A program made the position numbers and the translations under genes. A stretch of 64,000 nt of DNA from Aldrovandia affinis (Eukaryota; Chordata; Actinopteri; Notacanthiformes; Halosauridae): the NCBI GenBank assembly GCA_029706075.1, contig JAINUG010000176.1, positions 1,860,001 to 1,924,000 on the forward strand, written 5' to 3'. Under the pieces are notes generated by a model. The model was not told the DNA's origin. It ran no database searches and saw only the letters and a list, made by a program, of their open reading frames with translations. This document shows positions 32,397-44,240 of this stretch, in pieces (position 1 is the stretch's first letter; every line of letters begins with the position of its first letter).

Positions 32397-33273
32397 TACA
32401 GGCAGTCCCCGGGTTACGAACGAGATCCGTTCTTAAGTCTGTCTTTAAGTCGAATTTGTATGCAAGTCGGAACAGGTACATACAGTTCTTATTAATCATC
32501 ACTTAGTCAAATGTTTGTCTTAGTATGGTATTTATTTTACCTTTATGTGCATATAAAACGCTTAAGAAAAACTTCCAAATACAATAAAACATCTTAAACA
32601 TAACATTCAGTACATAATAATACTGTAATATTAATAATAATATTACAGTAATAATAAAAGTAACTATATACATACAGTACTGTACTGTAAAAAAAACATA
32701 ATAGGCATATTATGCTGATTTTGGTCTTCTATCCAAATTATCAATAGCCTTTCCATCTCAATAATTAAACCACTGTGTTGCTTGGTAATAATCGTGGCAT
32801 TCATCGGGGCATGGCCTTTCACATGCTCCATTATTCTCCCTGTCTTTTAAATTGTTCCGATCGCTGACCGGCTGTAGCCTAATGCTTTCCCAATGGCTGA
32901 TGGCGTTTCACCTCTCTCCAATCTCTTTATTATTTAAACTTTACTTTCCATGGTGATTGTTTTCCTTTTCTTTGATGCATCACCAGCGCTTGCATCGGAT
33001 TTATGCTTTGGAGTCATCGCTGTAAGGGTAAGAGAAAGAGAAAAACGGAACCGTAATCTGACTAAATAACGGACGGTGATCTCTGTTCCTTGAGTCAACG
33101 AACCGCTGAAACCGCGCAATGTTTTAATGAGCATCACAAAGTAGTGTGTGCCTTCGTTACTACGAACCATTGTATTTAACTAAATGTTTTTAACATAATA
33201 AGCCTTATGGAAGTCCGTTTGTAAGTATGAGTTGTCCGTAAGCCGGACGTTCATAACCCGGGGACTGCCTGTA
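32397..33273 (-). mobile_element. pogo/Tigger-type DNA transposon, deleted
   Basis: Inverted repeats CAGGCAGTCCCCGGGTTA at 32399 and the complement ending at 33271, flanked by TA (32397-32398 and 33272-33273). The ends are those of Tigger-type elements of the Tc1/mariner superfamily. At 873 bp it is far shorter than an autonomous Tigger (2-3 kb). It abuts the end of the neighbouring Tc1, so it probably jumped into that element's flanking TA. Confidence 0.88.
32750..33017 (-). pseudogene. Tigger transposase N-terminus (CENP-B-type HTH)
   Basis: The minus-strand start at 33017 gives MTPKHKSDASAGDASKKRKT, a basic N-terminus, then ITMESKV. A stop falls directly after V (about 32936). In the same frame beyond it come IIKRLERGETPSAIGKALGY and SRSAIGTI, the first CENP-B-type helix-turn-helix that binds the element ends. 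A second stop follows. No DDE domain is present before the element ends, so it cannot be autonomous. Confidence 0.85.
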
Positions 33274-33361
33274 AACATTTATAAATCTCAATTCTAATTC
33301 CATTTTGATATTAGCCTACATCTTTATAATATGGTATTAAAATATGAATTCAATATAATAA

Positions 33362-35451
33362 ATAAAGTTGCCACTTCATTAGGTACACCTGTACACCTGC
33401 CCATTAATGCAATTATCGAATCAGCCAATCATGTGGCAGCAACTCAATGCATAAAATCATGCAGACATGGTCAAGACTTTCAGTTGTTGTTCAGACCAAA
33501 AATCTGAATGGGGAAGAAATGTGATCTAAGTGACTTTGACCGTGGAATGATTGTTGGTGCCAGACGGGGTGGTGTGAGTATCTCAGAAACTACTGATCTC
33601 ATGGGATTTTCCACACACAACAGTCTCTAGAGTTTACAGAGAATGGTGCAAAAAACAAAACACATCCAGTGAGCTGCAGTTCTGTGGGCGAAAACGCCTT
33701 GTTAATGAGAGAGATCAGAGGATAATGGCCAGACTGTTTCAAGCTACCGGCAAGGCAACAGCAACTCAAATAACCACGTGTTATAACAGTGGTATGCAGA
33801 AGAGCATTTATGAATGCACAACATGCCGAACCTTGAAGTGGATGGGCTACAGCAGCAGAAGACTACACCAGGTTCCACTCCTGTTGTGACGATCGGGATA
33901 AGGACCCAGACGCAGATCAGGACTTAGGCAAAAGAGTCGTTTATTGGGAAGCAGGGGTCAAAACCAGGAGTCAGATATAGCGAAGGTACAGAATCACAAA
34001 GCAGAGAGTAGTCACAAAAAGGCAGTCCAAAAAGTCAAAACAGGTAGGCAGATAGGCAAACAAACAGAATCGATAGGTAGGCTCGGAGTAGTTAACAGAA
34101 GGGGTGTCTCGGGAAATACGATAAACTCTGGCTTTAGAAGAATAGACTCAGGGAATAAAGATCAACGTTCTGACGGGGAAGGAACATAAACGCGGAACAG
34201 ATATACAAAACGGAAAGGGTAAAACAATAGGAATCAGGTGTGACTGGGAGGAGAGAGAGGTAGGAACACAGGTGTAAACATTGGGAATTGTTAATCCAAT
34301 AACGAGGGACAACGCAAGACACGGACTGGGAAACATACAAACATATAGACAATAAACGACCTGGGAGATCAGGCAGACACGTGCATAGCTAGAAGGGGAG
34401 GAACGCAAAGAGAGAAGCTGCGTGCGAATGAAAGGGAAAGTGAAAAGCTAACAGGGATACAATAATGAGAGAGAATGACGGTGATAGTCAGAAGCGTGAG
34501 ATAATTAGTGATTAGTAGTGTTAGTAACTAAATCTAAATCCCTAATGTTAGTAGATTAGTTGGTTAGTACTATATACATCTAACTAATATATAGAAAGTG
34601 CAATCTAGAAAGTAAGAAGGAAGAAAACGAGATAATAAGCGAAGACGGAGAAAACCCGAAATGTAGAACTTCCCGAAGTGCATGACAAGACAAGGAGTGG
34701 ATCTCGAAATAAACGGACAAAGACAGACAGGGACCAGAACGTGACAGAACGATGAAAAAGCAATACTGAATAAAGAATAATGAATAATGATAGATGAAAA
34801 ATAAACAAAGTACAAAAACCAACAGAACAGACACTCAGAGCATAACACCTGTCAGCTAAGAACAGGAAACATTGCCTGGTCTGACAAATCTCGATTTATG
34901 CTGCGACATGCAGATGGTAGGGTCAGAATTTGGCGTAAACAACATGAATCCATGCATTTATCCTGCCTTGTGCCAACAGTTCAGGCTGGTGGTGTTGGTG
35001 TAATGGTGTGGGGAATGTTTTCTTGGCACACATTAGGCCCCTCAATACCAATTGAGTCTTGGTCCTGACCATGTGCATCCCTTTATGGCCACAGTCTGCC
35101 CAACTTCCATGTAGGATAATGCACAATGTCACAAAGCACACGTCATCTCAAGCTGGTTCCACAAACATGACAATGAGTTCAGTGTACTCCAATGACCTCC
35201 ACAGTCACCAGATCTTAGTCCAATAGAGCACCTTTGGGATGTGGTGGAACGTGAGATTCGCAACATGAACGTGCAGCCGAAAAATCTACAGCAACTGCGT
35301 GATGCTATCATATCAACAGGACCAGAATCTCTGAGAAATGTTTCCAGCACCTTGTTGAATCCATGCCACAAAGAATTCAGACTGTTCTGGGGGCAAAAGG
35401 GGGTGCTACCCAGTACTAAAGGTGTGCCTAATAAAGTGGCCACTGAGTGTA
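33362..35451 (+). mobile_element. Tc1-like transposon (CAGTGGCCAC family), split by a solo LTR
   Basis: The right end, GTGGCCACTGAGTGTA at 35436-35451, and the left end, GTTGCCACTTCATTAGGTAC at 33367, belong to the family also present at 49152-49994. The transposase on the plus strand is broken into short pieces (AGAAATGTGATCTAAGTGAC region at 33515 near the N-terminus; HQSPDLSPIEHLW-type C-terminal region near 35205-35235). A 963-bp solo LTR is inserted at 33885. Confidence 0.9.
33885..34847 (-). mobile_element. solo LTR with 5-bp target duplication
   Basis: The plus strand starts TGTGACGATCGGGATAAGGA and ends CAGAGCATAACA. It is flanked by CCTGT on both sides (33880-33884 and 34848-34852). 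The uninterrupted site is visible in the sister Tc1 copy at about 49615-49630, which reads CTCCTGTCAGC. TG/CA ends, 5-bp duplication and absence of an internal region mark a solo LTR of a retrotransposon or endogenous retrovirus-like element. A second, opposite-strand copy is at 54197-55078. Hydrophobic open frames inside it are chance. Confidence 0.93.
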
Positions 35452-35456
35452 TATGC

Positions 35457-35960
35457 TGTAGCAGAATCAGGGGTGTTGGGTTTCAATGCCACCAAAGATC
35501 AATAACAAAAATCAGCATACACCGGTAAATAAGGAAACAGGCAGAGTTTATTGGGGAAATGCACACAGGAGGGAGTAAATAGGGGCGCAAACACATACTG
35601 TCCATAATCCTTTCTCTTTGTCCTTGTCTGTAATCCAAAGTCGCAAATCCAAGCTCGGTCCTCAAACAAACAATGCAAACCACAAACAGGATTTTCAGGT
35701 AATCCAAGTCAGTTTCATGTATTCGGTAAATATAATGCTCTCACGCTCTCTCACTCACCGACGTGTCTCCCTCTCGGTACTTTGCGCCTGACTGGAGTAA
35801 AGGCGTCTATTTTATTTCTGGTATCATCGCTATACAACGCGAGTCAGGTGTACCCCGTCCGCCCCAGATTTACCATTAACGTGCGGGGGTTGAGCCAGCG
35901 TGCCTCTATGTATGCCACACTTCCACTACCCTCAAAATGCCTCCGGGCGGCTGTCACACA
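35457..35960 (-). mobile_element. probable LTR beside RNase H
   Basis: Minus strand begins TGTGTGACAGCCGCCC and ends near GATTCTGCTACA, giving TG and CA ends over 504 bp. It follows immediately after the RNase H coding end. No second copy is present in the window, so the LTR call rests on position and termini only. Confidence 0.5.
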
Positions 35961-35964
35961 TCAC

Positions 35965-36445
35965 CCCCCTCAGGGTGTTTTTCTTAGAGAGGGCATCAGC
36001 ATTCACGTGGGCAGCACCTGAACTGTGGATCACAGAGAAAGCAAAAGGTTGTAAGGAAAGAAACCATCTTGTGACCCTTACGTTACTCTCTTTGTTACGT
36101 GCCATCCAAATCAGGGTCCATGTCAAGGGTGAAGTGCCACCCTACCAAGTAATACTTCAGTGTCTAGAGCACCCATTTGATTGCCAGGCACTCCTTTTCC
36201 ACTGTGGAATATCGCTGCTCTCGCAGCGATCTACTGATGTACTTTACTGGGTGTTCCTCACCTTTCTGTAGCTGTGACAGAATGGCCCCCAACCCCATTT
36301 TCAATGCATCCATCTGCACCAGTAATGGTTTCTCGAAATCAGGTGTCACCAGGACCGGTCCTGAACAGAGTGCACTCTTGAGGTCCTGAAATGCCCAAGG
36401 TGTGAACCTGCTTCTTGGTGAGGGGTCGGGGCCAGTTCCGGATCG
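35965..36445 (-). pseudogene. Ty3-type reverse transcriptase end and RNase H
   Basis: From 36445 downward: KVEAIRNWPRPLTKKQVHTL (connection after the polymerase), then a deletion of about 25 residues, then FQDLKSALCSGPVLVTPDFE, VQMDALKMGLGAILSQ (start of RNase H with the first Asp replaced position D-A-L), YISRSLREQRYSTVEKECLA and, after a frame change, VIHSSGAAHVNADALSKK, with the terminal DALS motif of Ty3 RNase H. Frame breaks and the deletion make it inactive. Confidence 0.88.
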
Positions 36446-36462
36446 CTTCCACCTTTTTTTCG

Positions 36463-36760
36463 TCCGACGCTGGCCACGGAGACCGGGGTTTGATTTCCCA
36501 TCGCGCCAGAGTCGGCTCTGGCTGGGAGTTCCACCGGGGCGGCAATTGGCTGTCCGGGGGAGGGAAGCCGACACAGTTAGCTGCGCACAGGAGTGGTTCT
36601 GGGGTGCTGGAATTACAGTAGACAGCATGACGAGTGCTGTCTCGGAGGAGGCAGTGCTTTGCCATTGAACTACGAGGGAGGGGATTGAACTAAGCACAGC
36701 AGGAGTAATTGGCTACCAAATTGGGAGAAAAATGGGGTAAAATCTGAAAAAATGTTTTAT
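36463..36760 (+). mobile_element. tRNA-derived SINE, 5'-truncated
   Basis: It matches the SINE at 5182-5464 from CGTCCGACGCTGGCCACGGA onward, lacking the first 30 bases with the A box. B-box-like GGTTTGATTTCC is present. It ends with ATTGGCTACCAAATTGGGAG and an A/T-rich tail. It separates the two parts of the Ty3 fragment. No clear target duplication is seen, so it may have been carried in by rearrangement. Confidence 0.85.
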
Positions 36761-36779
36761 CTAAAAAATTTAAAAATCA

Positions 36780-37390
36780 TTTGTAATGCCCTTAGTGGCC
36801 ATCGTGTGCAGGGGAACAGCTTTCAGATATCTGGTGGCATAATCAAGAGTAAACAGTATGTACTGATACCCCTTGCTACGTTTGGGTAGGGGCCCAACAA
36901 GGCCCATGGCTATGCTGCTGAAACGAGTAGAGATTATTGGTTATGAAAAACAGGATTTGGTGCCACCTGCTGGCACTCCGGACAACTCCAACAGAAATCT
37001 TCACTCACACACACTTCATGGTTCCAGCAGGACGTCAGCAGGCCACATGGTTTCCCGGTTGCAGCTTCACTGGTGGAGGCGGATGGCATCTGTACATCCC
37101 TACGAGGGTAACTCCGGGACAAGTGTCTCGTCTCACTAAAGTCAAAACACCTTTTTCAGTTGACATCCACAAAGGGGCATCATCTTGTTGGACTGGTGTG
37201 AGGTTTGTCGTCATCTTTAGCATAAACCCAGGGAACTCAATCACTCTTCTTTTTTTCTTTAGGTCAGGTTGTTTGTTTAGGTTTTTGAGGTCTGCTGCTG
37301 TGGACTTCCACAGCCGCCTGATGCCCTTCAACCAGCTCCACGAGTTGATCTGATAATTTTTGGCTTCATAAGGAAGAGAGTACAAAAATG
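36780..37390 (-). pseudogene. Ty3-type integrase fragment
   Basis: From 37122 downward: CWNHEVCVSEDFCWSCPECQ, the end of the HHCC zinc region (CPEC), then, after a frame change, GLVGPLPKRSKGYQYILFTL followed by DYATRYLKAVPL, the start of the integrase core with its first catalytic Asp. The rest of the core is missing. The part from 37385 to 37130 is open on the minus strand for 116 codons but I recognise no domain in it. Confidence 0.8.
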
Positions 37391-37449
37391 TATCGATAAC
37401 CAGTCTCTCTAGTCATAAAACTTTTGGGCTTAGCTAATTAGAGTGTGAC

Positions 37450-37860
37450 CATATCAAGCTGTTCCTAGAGGATTCCACTACTGGATAGTGCATGTCAGAG
37501 TAAAGAATACACCATGACCAACAAGAAGCTTTAAAAATAATTCTGGGATAAAGGTGTGGAAAGGCACATATCAGGAAGTGGGTATAGAAAGACTTCCAAG
37601 GCCTTAAATCAGAGGCCACCAAGAGGCCAATGGCAGCTATGAAGGACCTAGAGGACTTTATGGCAAAGAGTGGTCAATGTGTGCATGTGTCAACAATACA
37701 GAAAGCATTAAAACATTCTTGTATGTGTGGTAGGGTGGCAAGAAGGAAGCCACTACTCAAAAAAAGTCCACTTTCAGTCCTGTTTGAGGTATGCAAAAAA
37801 ACACTGAAGATTCTGAAGCCATATGGCAAAAAGTGTTGTGGTCAGATGAAACCAGATGAC
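37450..37860 (+). mobile_element. Tc1-like fragment, cut by another Tc1
   Basis: It holds N-terminal transposase remains (AGTGCATGTCAGAGTAAAGA near 37488; an open frame 37630-37881 with DLEDFMAKSGQCVHVSTIQK and GRVARRKPLLKKS). It ends abruptly at 37860, where the inverted repeat of the CACTACCGG family starts. No terminal repeats of its own are visible. Sequence just before the joint, GGTCAGATGAAACCAGATGA, corresponds to the region of the first catalytic Asp. Confidence 0.8.
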
Positions 37861-38475
37861 ACTACCGGTGAAAAGTTTTAGAACACACCTATTTTCCAGT
37901 TTTTACTGAAATTCAAGCAGTTCAAGTCCAGTGAATAACCTGAAATGGTACAAAGGTAAGCGGTAAACTGCCAGAGGTTAAAAAAAAAGTTTAGGCTACC
38001 AAAAACTGAAAAATAATGTCACTTTTTCGCCAGTGAGTAGTTTCCTACACCATCAAAAGGCACTTGGAAACTGGAGGAAACTCTGACAGGAAGAGGTCTG
38101 GCAGACCAAAGCCACAACAAAATTAGTTTCTGAGATTCTGAGAGTCAACAGCTTGCGTGATAGGCGGCTCACAGGACAACAGCTTCAAGTCTCACTTTCA
38201 ACTGTGAAGAGAAGACTTCGAGCTGCAGGTTTGACAGGTTGAGTGGCAGTAAGAAAGCTATTGCTAAGATGGCAAAATAAGAAAAAGAGGCTTCCCTGGG
38301 TCATGAAGCACCGCCAGTGGACTACTGAAGACTGGAAGAAGGTCTTATGGACCGATGAATCAAAATTTAAAATCTTGACATTTTGAAAGGTTTTTGTAGG
38401 CCATCGAGTAGGTGAAAGGATGGTTCCTCAGTGTGTGACACCAACTGCCAGCTCTTCCTGGATTGTACACATTAA
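37861..38475 (+). mobile_element. truncated Tc1 element (CACTACCGG family)
   Basis: It begins CACTACCGGTGAAAAGTTTT and aligns with 7568 downward on the minus strand. Visible transposase traces are the HTH region (TAGTTTCCTACACCATCAAA), WTTEDWKKVLWTDES near 38320-38365, and the following AAAATTT stretch. It lacks the C-terminus and the right inverted repeat, stopping at about 38475. Several deletions against the 6000-7568 copy. Confidence 0.85.
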
Positions 38476-41400
38476 CTGGACTATCGTCAGGCCTCAAAAA
38501 ATATATGAAATCTGAAAGTGTAGGCTATCTGAGCACTGGCCATTGAAAGACTGTTTACTTGGTGCACACATCCTCTCTTTGGAGGCTTTGCCATTGTCAA
38601 CACAAAGTGCTGCTGCCTTACATGCAAGTTTCCCACAGGCCCTGAAGAAATCTCTCACACACTCACATAAGCACTTCAGACCCAGCTGCTTAGACCAACA
38701 CCTCCACCGAGACCCACCAACCACTCACTACAGGTGCAATCAAACCACTGAAAAATAAACTGCAGAGAGAAACAAAGTAGAACAAAAACCTTAGCAAGCT
38801 TTCTATCATCATCGTTTGATTTCCTGTAGGTTTTTCTGATACATATGATCAGACTACATAGGATTGGATACATAAGCTTCATTGTAAGATGTAATTGTAT
38901 GCTTTCCAAATGGTTCTGTACATGATAATGCAACAGGTGGCTACCACTCAGGAAACTCATCTTGCTATTTACATTCCCCCTCACATAATTGCTGATGGTG
39001 GAAAATGTGGGCAGGACTGAGAAGCCAGTGGAATGGAGAACAGTAACGTATTAAGTAATCCAATGTCTTCAGGGAGTGTTTAAGAGAAACATATCAATGC
39101 AACAACTCTTGATTTTGCATTCCACTCACACACACCCATTCCCTCAACTCCACAACAGCCCCACTCCACAGCAATCTTGGAAAATTGACACTGATTATGC
39201 ACACTACAGAGAATCAACAACTTCTCGTTCCAGGATTCTCACCAGACTGAACCATTTCCGTCTTAGTTCTGATTTTCCTTGTGTTTGCAGATCTATGGCA
39301 TTTGTGCTCAAGCTTTGAAATAAGTTGCGTCATTGTTACACTGAGAAAACCCCTTGATGGTCATTCCTTTCACTTGGCATTGTATGCAAGTCATTGGTAT
39401 TTACAAGTCATTGGCATTCAGACAGGGAGAAAGCTACCATTGTCATAATCTCAAAGCTGAAAAACAAAACTGCTTCAACGTGCTGAGTTATTTCCAAAGA
39501 AAGTCTTAATTTAGAAGGAATTATTGAAAAGTTTAGCATGGATACAATATATTCTCATTTGAATAAAATGTTTGGTTCACATTGGCACAGAGATCATTCT
39601 CGCTTCATACTGATCCTCCAAGCACAACTCATTGTATGATGCTAAAAAAACCAGCATCAATTAATAATCAATTCACAAGTAAAAATGCACATTATGTGTG
39701 ATATTCTGACACACTTTTAAATTATTTGAAATAATGAGTCCATTTTATATTCTATAAGAGGAGGTTTCTTAATAACACACTGTATATTTTTATAGCAAAA
39801 AGTGGCCCAATGAAACCTAAATTAATCTAAACTCAGATTTCTAGGCCAATTTTAGGAGTGCTTACACAGGCACATTTTTACCAAGTAGGACATAACCGGA
39901 ATGCAATGCTTTAGCTTTCAATTAGAGATACCCATTTGACGACAGTCCAATTTTACCAAATTAGGTTGCTTGTGTCTGGAGAGAAAGAGAGCAGTGCTCA
40001 CTCTTATTAATTTCATCTGTGAGATTGGAGGGCTCACTCATCCACACACTCCCATTAGCCAGTCTTGTGGTCTGAAGTAAAACCAAGAGGCACTCACCCC
40101 CTTCCCCCCTTCCCCCAAACCAAAAAGTTATTCTAAAAGATTTCTGGGATATTTAGAATACAGTCGCAAAGAACATTTCATGACACCAAGGGTTTTGCAC
40201 AAACTCCTGCATATTTATAAGCCTCTAAGCCTCGGCTTGTGTATGAAGTGTAATTTAAATATACCAATTAATGTATGCAGAGGGGATGCTTTAATATCAA
40301 AGATGGTATCTCGCTGGAGAAATATCCTGTTCCCGATTTCAGTTTCTCCCTGCATTGACTGTTGAGGAAGCTGGTTATTAATTTCTGAATAAGCTACAAA
40401 AATAAGAAAAGGGAGTGAAAAATATGTGATGTGAAAGTAGCCTGCTCACGATTGGGTTGCGGCCAACACTAAGCAATTGTAATCATAATTGGTTAATAAA
40501 GGCTGGAATACAAATTTCAGCATGAACTGAATTTCAGCTTGTAAATTATTATCTCTCCTGAGATACAAGGGTTGGTTCCTCAGGGCAACACGCCTGGATC
40601 TGGCACTTCTACAGGCTCTGTTTCATCAATGAGCAGCAAACCAGCAGCAGCAAACATGCCTCACTGCCATGCAAACAGAATGGCAGGATAATAAAATGGC
40701 AGATTAAATGTCAACCCTTGTGACAAAGAGTAAGATTGACAAATATCAACCCTGGATGAACTGGTCACAACCCAGAGAATTATATGAGCATGAGTTTATA
40801 TTTGCAACAATGGATAGAAAGTGTAGTAGGAGGTTTTTTTACACCTTGGCTAAACATTACAAAGGACTGGTTCTAACTTATGAGTCATTTTTTGTACAAT
40901 TCGAAAACCCAGCTGTAGCTGGCAGCAGGCCCATGACTACAGAGCAATAACAATTGCTATGTTCATTAATGATGCTATCGACTTCCCATATTAACTCTCA
41001 ATAGGCCACACCACTGCACTCACTGATCATCTCTGCCTGGGTCTGTCAGTAGCTATTAGCAGAGGAATGTCTTTTTGAATAAGATATGGAGCTAAAAAAT
41101 AAATGCCTGAGACATCAAATTCTTAAATCTGCTTTTAAGTACCTAACTAAACTTGCCGGGTAGAAATCAAAACTTGATTTCCATCAGGTCAGAAATACAT
41201 GGCCCAAATTTGCCAAGCTCTAGGTCATGGAAGGGGATCATTTTGATACCTTATGTATCAAAGAGAGATCAAGAGATTTGTTCCACTACAGCTCTTTGCA
41301 GTCCTCACACAACAGGCTCTCAATAAGCCCCAAATTCCCCAGTCCTTTTAGTGTTTCATTTTAGAAGACAAGGGAAAGAACTGACACAATTATCCCAGCC

Positions 41401-42520
41401 ATTAGAACTGTGGGCCTTTGACACCACAGTCTAGATAATATTTCCTTAATTTGTGTACTTTTTTATTTGATGCTTTAATGGTCGACACAGCATGAAATAA
41501 AACATGATAACATCAAAATACTCATCCAGGGTGGGTGTCATTTGACCACTCACCAAGTGAAAGTTTGAGTCAATGGCTTCATCCTGCACATCCTTTCAAT
41601 CAATTTGGAAAATTCAGAAAATATATCAGGTTGTCATTGTTACAGCAACACACTGGGAACTCTATTATTATAGTAATAAGGGTCAAAATGTGTTTGTAAG
41701 CTTCAGTTGTTTGCTTAATTACAGATCTATGCACAAAATTGGCTCTCATTTACATATGTAAATCAAAGCGGAGCAAAGCTTTTTTTTGTGTGTGTTGGCT
41801 GCATTTGCCCGAGCACTGGGAGGATTCCATTCAATTTAACTAAAGGAGGATGAGGGGCATGTAAATGTCTACTTGGTTCATAAATTTAAAGTCTATCCAC
41901 ACTCCCCTCTAGTCAGCTAAATCAGCTGGGGCTCTGAAAATCAACTAATTCCAAAAGGATATAATTGTTTTTTAGTTCCACTTTGTGAACCATGTCTCTT
42001 GCACAGACTTAATTGCAATGTCTGGTGAGCAATGATGGCTTGAAAATGTTTGTGGAAAGGGTGCGGCTCAGTCAATTGTGCACTTAGAAGCTGAGTGAAG
42101 ACCAAGCCCAAGTCACTGCTCGTGGTGAGCTCAGTACCTTGGTGCTAAAGGGTCCACACCCTTCAGAAAGGCAACATTTTCCATGTTACAATGCAAACCT
42201 TTGTTACAGCACCAAAAGCTGCAACATGTGAAATCGGTTTAACTATAGACTACTATAGTTTTTTTCAATACATTTTTACCCAATACTTTTTTTTTCTCCC
42301 AAAAATTGATTGTATTCGTATGGCTGCACTCCATCATGCATTCATTCTGCATTCCAGCTGAGCTGGCATTCACTGCATTGGAGGAGTACACTCCATGAAA
42401 AATTAGCGCAGGCAAGCTGCAAGCACCCAATCAACCGGAGTAGTTGTTTTATTACAGAAACAGCTCTGCCAAATATTATCCTCCCTTCCTAGGCAACATT
42501 ACGGCCAATTATGACCCAGA
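38476..42520. other. repeat-poor region, no gene seen
   Basis: Four kilobases without a recognisable transposon. Frames such as 38543-38758 and 40708-40950 are short and have no known motif. Base composition is moderate. Stretches near 40440-40700 and 41000-41800 have the mixed, non-repetitive look and homeodomain-like TAAT motifs typical of conserved non-coding DNA, but conservation cannot be tested here. Confidence 0.5.
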
Positions 42521-42524
42521 AAAA

Positions 42525-42642
42525 CAGGTGAGATTAGTTAACTGTGTAATAAACTGCTGTAATTGATCAATTAAGTGCTGAGGAACAACAGAAACCACCA
42601 GACCCTGTGGCTCTCCAGGACCAGGGTTGGGGACCACTGGTT
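42525..42642 (-). repeat. fragment of a fish hAT-type MITE
   Basis: On the minus strand it starts CCAGTGGTCCCCAACCCTGG and continues TCCTGGAGAGCCACAGGG, a well-known dispersed fish/vertebrate repeat start that I associate with a hAT-type non-autonomous element. The other end is not identified. Confidence 0.55.
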
Positions 42643-43826
42643 AATATGTTGGTCCTCCACACACGAAAATGGAATGTAAATGTCTCCAAGAGCTCAGTAA
42701 AGAGTGTCTGAGAGACAAGATGTTCATGTCTCTCCATTTAACCCATTTCAATGTGTGACTCCATTAAGATGTGTCATTAATGGATGTGTCTTGGATCTAA
42801 TTTAAGATGTATCATATCTACACATATGATCGGAGGCATTTCTCCCATATGTATATCTGCCTCTTTCACAAAACAAGAAGGCTTTATTATGCCTCGATCC
42901 GTTTTAGAAATACTGGAACTGTGCTGTCACTGCACCTACTAACAAAACACAGCAGTAATCAACAGCTTGCTGACAGCTGACACATGGCCCTAAGCACTGG
43001 CAACTATCTGTGTTTTATCACCAGATTTAGCTGTCAAATTGACAACACATGCTGTGTTAATAAGCATCTACTAATTACCATTGCCAATCAATAACTAATT
43101 TCATAATCATGACAAAGATAAACCTACAGGACACATTTATATCTCTGCTCTTGTTATTTGTACGCACCATTCAGTTTTCACCAAAGCAATACAAGGCAGC
43201 AATAGTGATTAGATAATGTTTCTCTTAAAGGCTGTCATTTGACATGAGTAAATGGAATTGATGTTTACGTTTACATTTTTCAGCAGCTCCTTACACGTCA
43301 CAAATATTCTTGCCTGGGGGTTCAAAGTTCCCAGTCATAATACCATTTTAGTACAGTCCACCAAAAATAGCCACAGTCATGAATGAACTCCCAGGAAAGC
43401 TAAGAGTATTTTTTGCTTCTTGCAGTTAAGTAATTTGAAATTGTGTCTTTTGGCACTAGTTATGCTGGATGTAATTAATTAATTTATACATTTGGGACAT
43501 GGGCCACAGTTCCTGTGTCATTTTTCAGCAAACATCTGTGCACATGTGTGTATGTGGAGAGGGGGAGCCTTGGCATCCCAACAAGCTCAGAGTGATCACA
43601 TTTTCCTCAACTATCAAATCAATGTCTCTTTGTTTGTTTGTTTTTGTCTCCTCTGTTTTCCCTCTGCAATTCTGTCAAGTTTACGGTCTCCCCTTTGCAT
43701 AAGAATTCTACCCTTAAACTACTTTCCCATTTTCTCCTAATAATTCCCAACTGTCCACAAACATTTAAACTCAATATGTTCTGATGACTAAAACAGTTTG
43801 CCTACCCTTTAATTGTACATACATAG
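42643..43826. other. repeat-poor region, no gene seen
   Basis: No coding pattern or repeat is recognised. The segment 42960-43260 contains closely spaced AT-rich motifs such as ACTAATTACC, CAATCAATAA and GTGATTAGATAAT that resemble homeodomain and TALE-type sites. Confidence 0.5.
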
Positions 43827-44240
43827 TGTGACACTGTGAGGGGTGGAGAGAGGAGTAAAAAGGGCTGCTCCTCCTCTTTGGCTGCTGTCAGGTGCTGTTC
43901 CCTTCCAAAGCCGGGAGCTTACAGGACCTTGGATAGCATCGGTCTCACACACAGGCATACACGCCTGAGGCTCATCAGTAATCATTTCAGGTGTTGCCTA
44001 TTACCTTCATTAGGCCTTTTAAAAAGCACAGCTTGCCATGCCTAGAGGAGTCTTTGTTTGGGGACATGGAGGTAATTGTGTTGTCTTTTTGTTCTTGCTG
44101 TCATTTTCAGTATTTACTTTGACTTATTTTCCTTTATGTTATTTTTTATTTTTTACTACCCACCAGAACCCTTTTTTCTTCTGTTTTGCCCTCCCGTTCG
44201 CCACTTGGTGAGGTGGCTACCTCTACCATGCTGCTACACA
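43827..44240 (+). mobile_element. solo-LTR-like repeat, copy 2 of 3
   Basis: It begins TGTGACACTGTGAGGGGTGG and ends CATGCTGCTACACA. It aligns with 60380-60826 and, inverted, 9569-9932: TGCTGTCAGGTGCTGTTCCC, ACAGGACCTTGGATAGCA, GCCTGAGGCTCATCAGTAAT, AAAGCACAGCTTGCCATGCC. A CATAG/CACAG-like pair at the flanks is not convincing as a duplication. Confidence 0.55.

Larger units (their letters stand above)
35457..37390 (-). mobile_element. rearranged Ty3/Gypsy fragment with permuted domains
   Basis: Minus-strand order from right to left: integrase (37390-36780), a plus-strand SINE (36463-36760), end of reverse transcriptase plus RNase H (36445-35965), and an LTR-like terminus (35457-35960). In Ty3 elements integrase follows RNase H, so the order here is permuted. 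Either two copies lie next to each other or a rearrangement occurred. The left end lies next to the Tc1 end at 35451. Confidence 0.7.

Noticed and set aside
34134-34848. Several hydrophobic minus-strand frames that look like small membrane proteins
   Set aside because: They lie within the solo LTR at 33885-34847, overlap one another in different frames and recur in altered form in the second LTR copy. They are composition effects.
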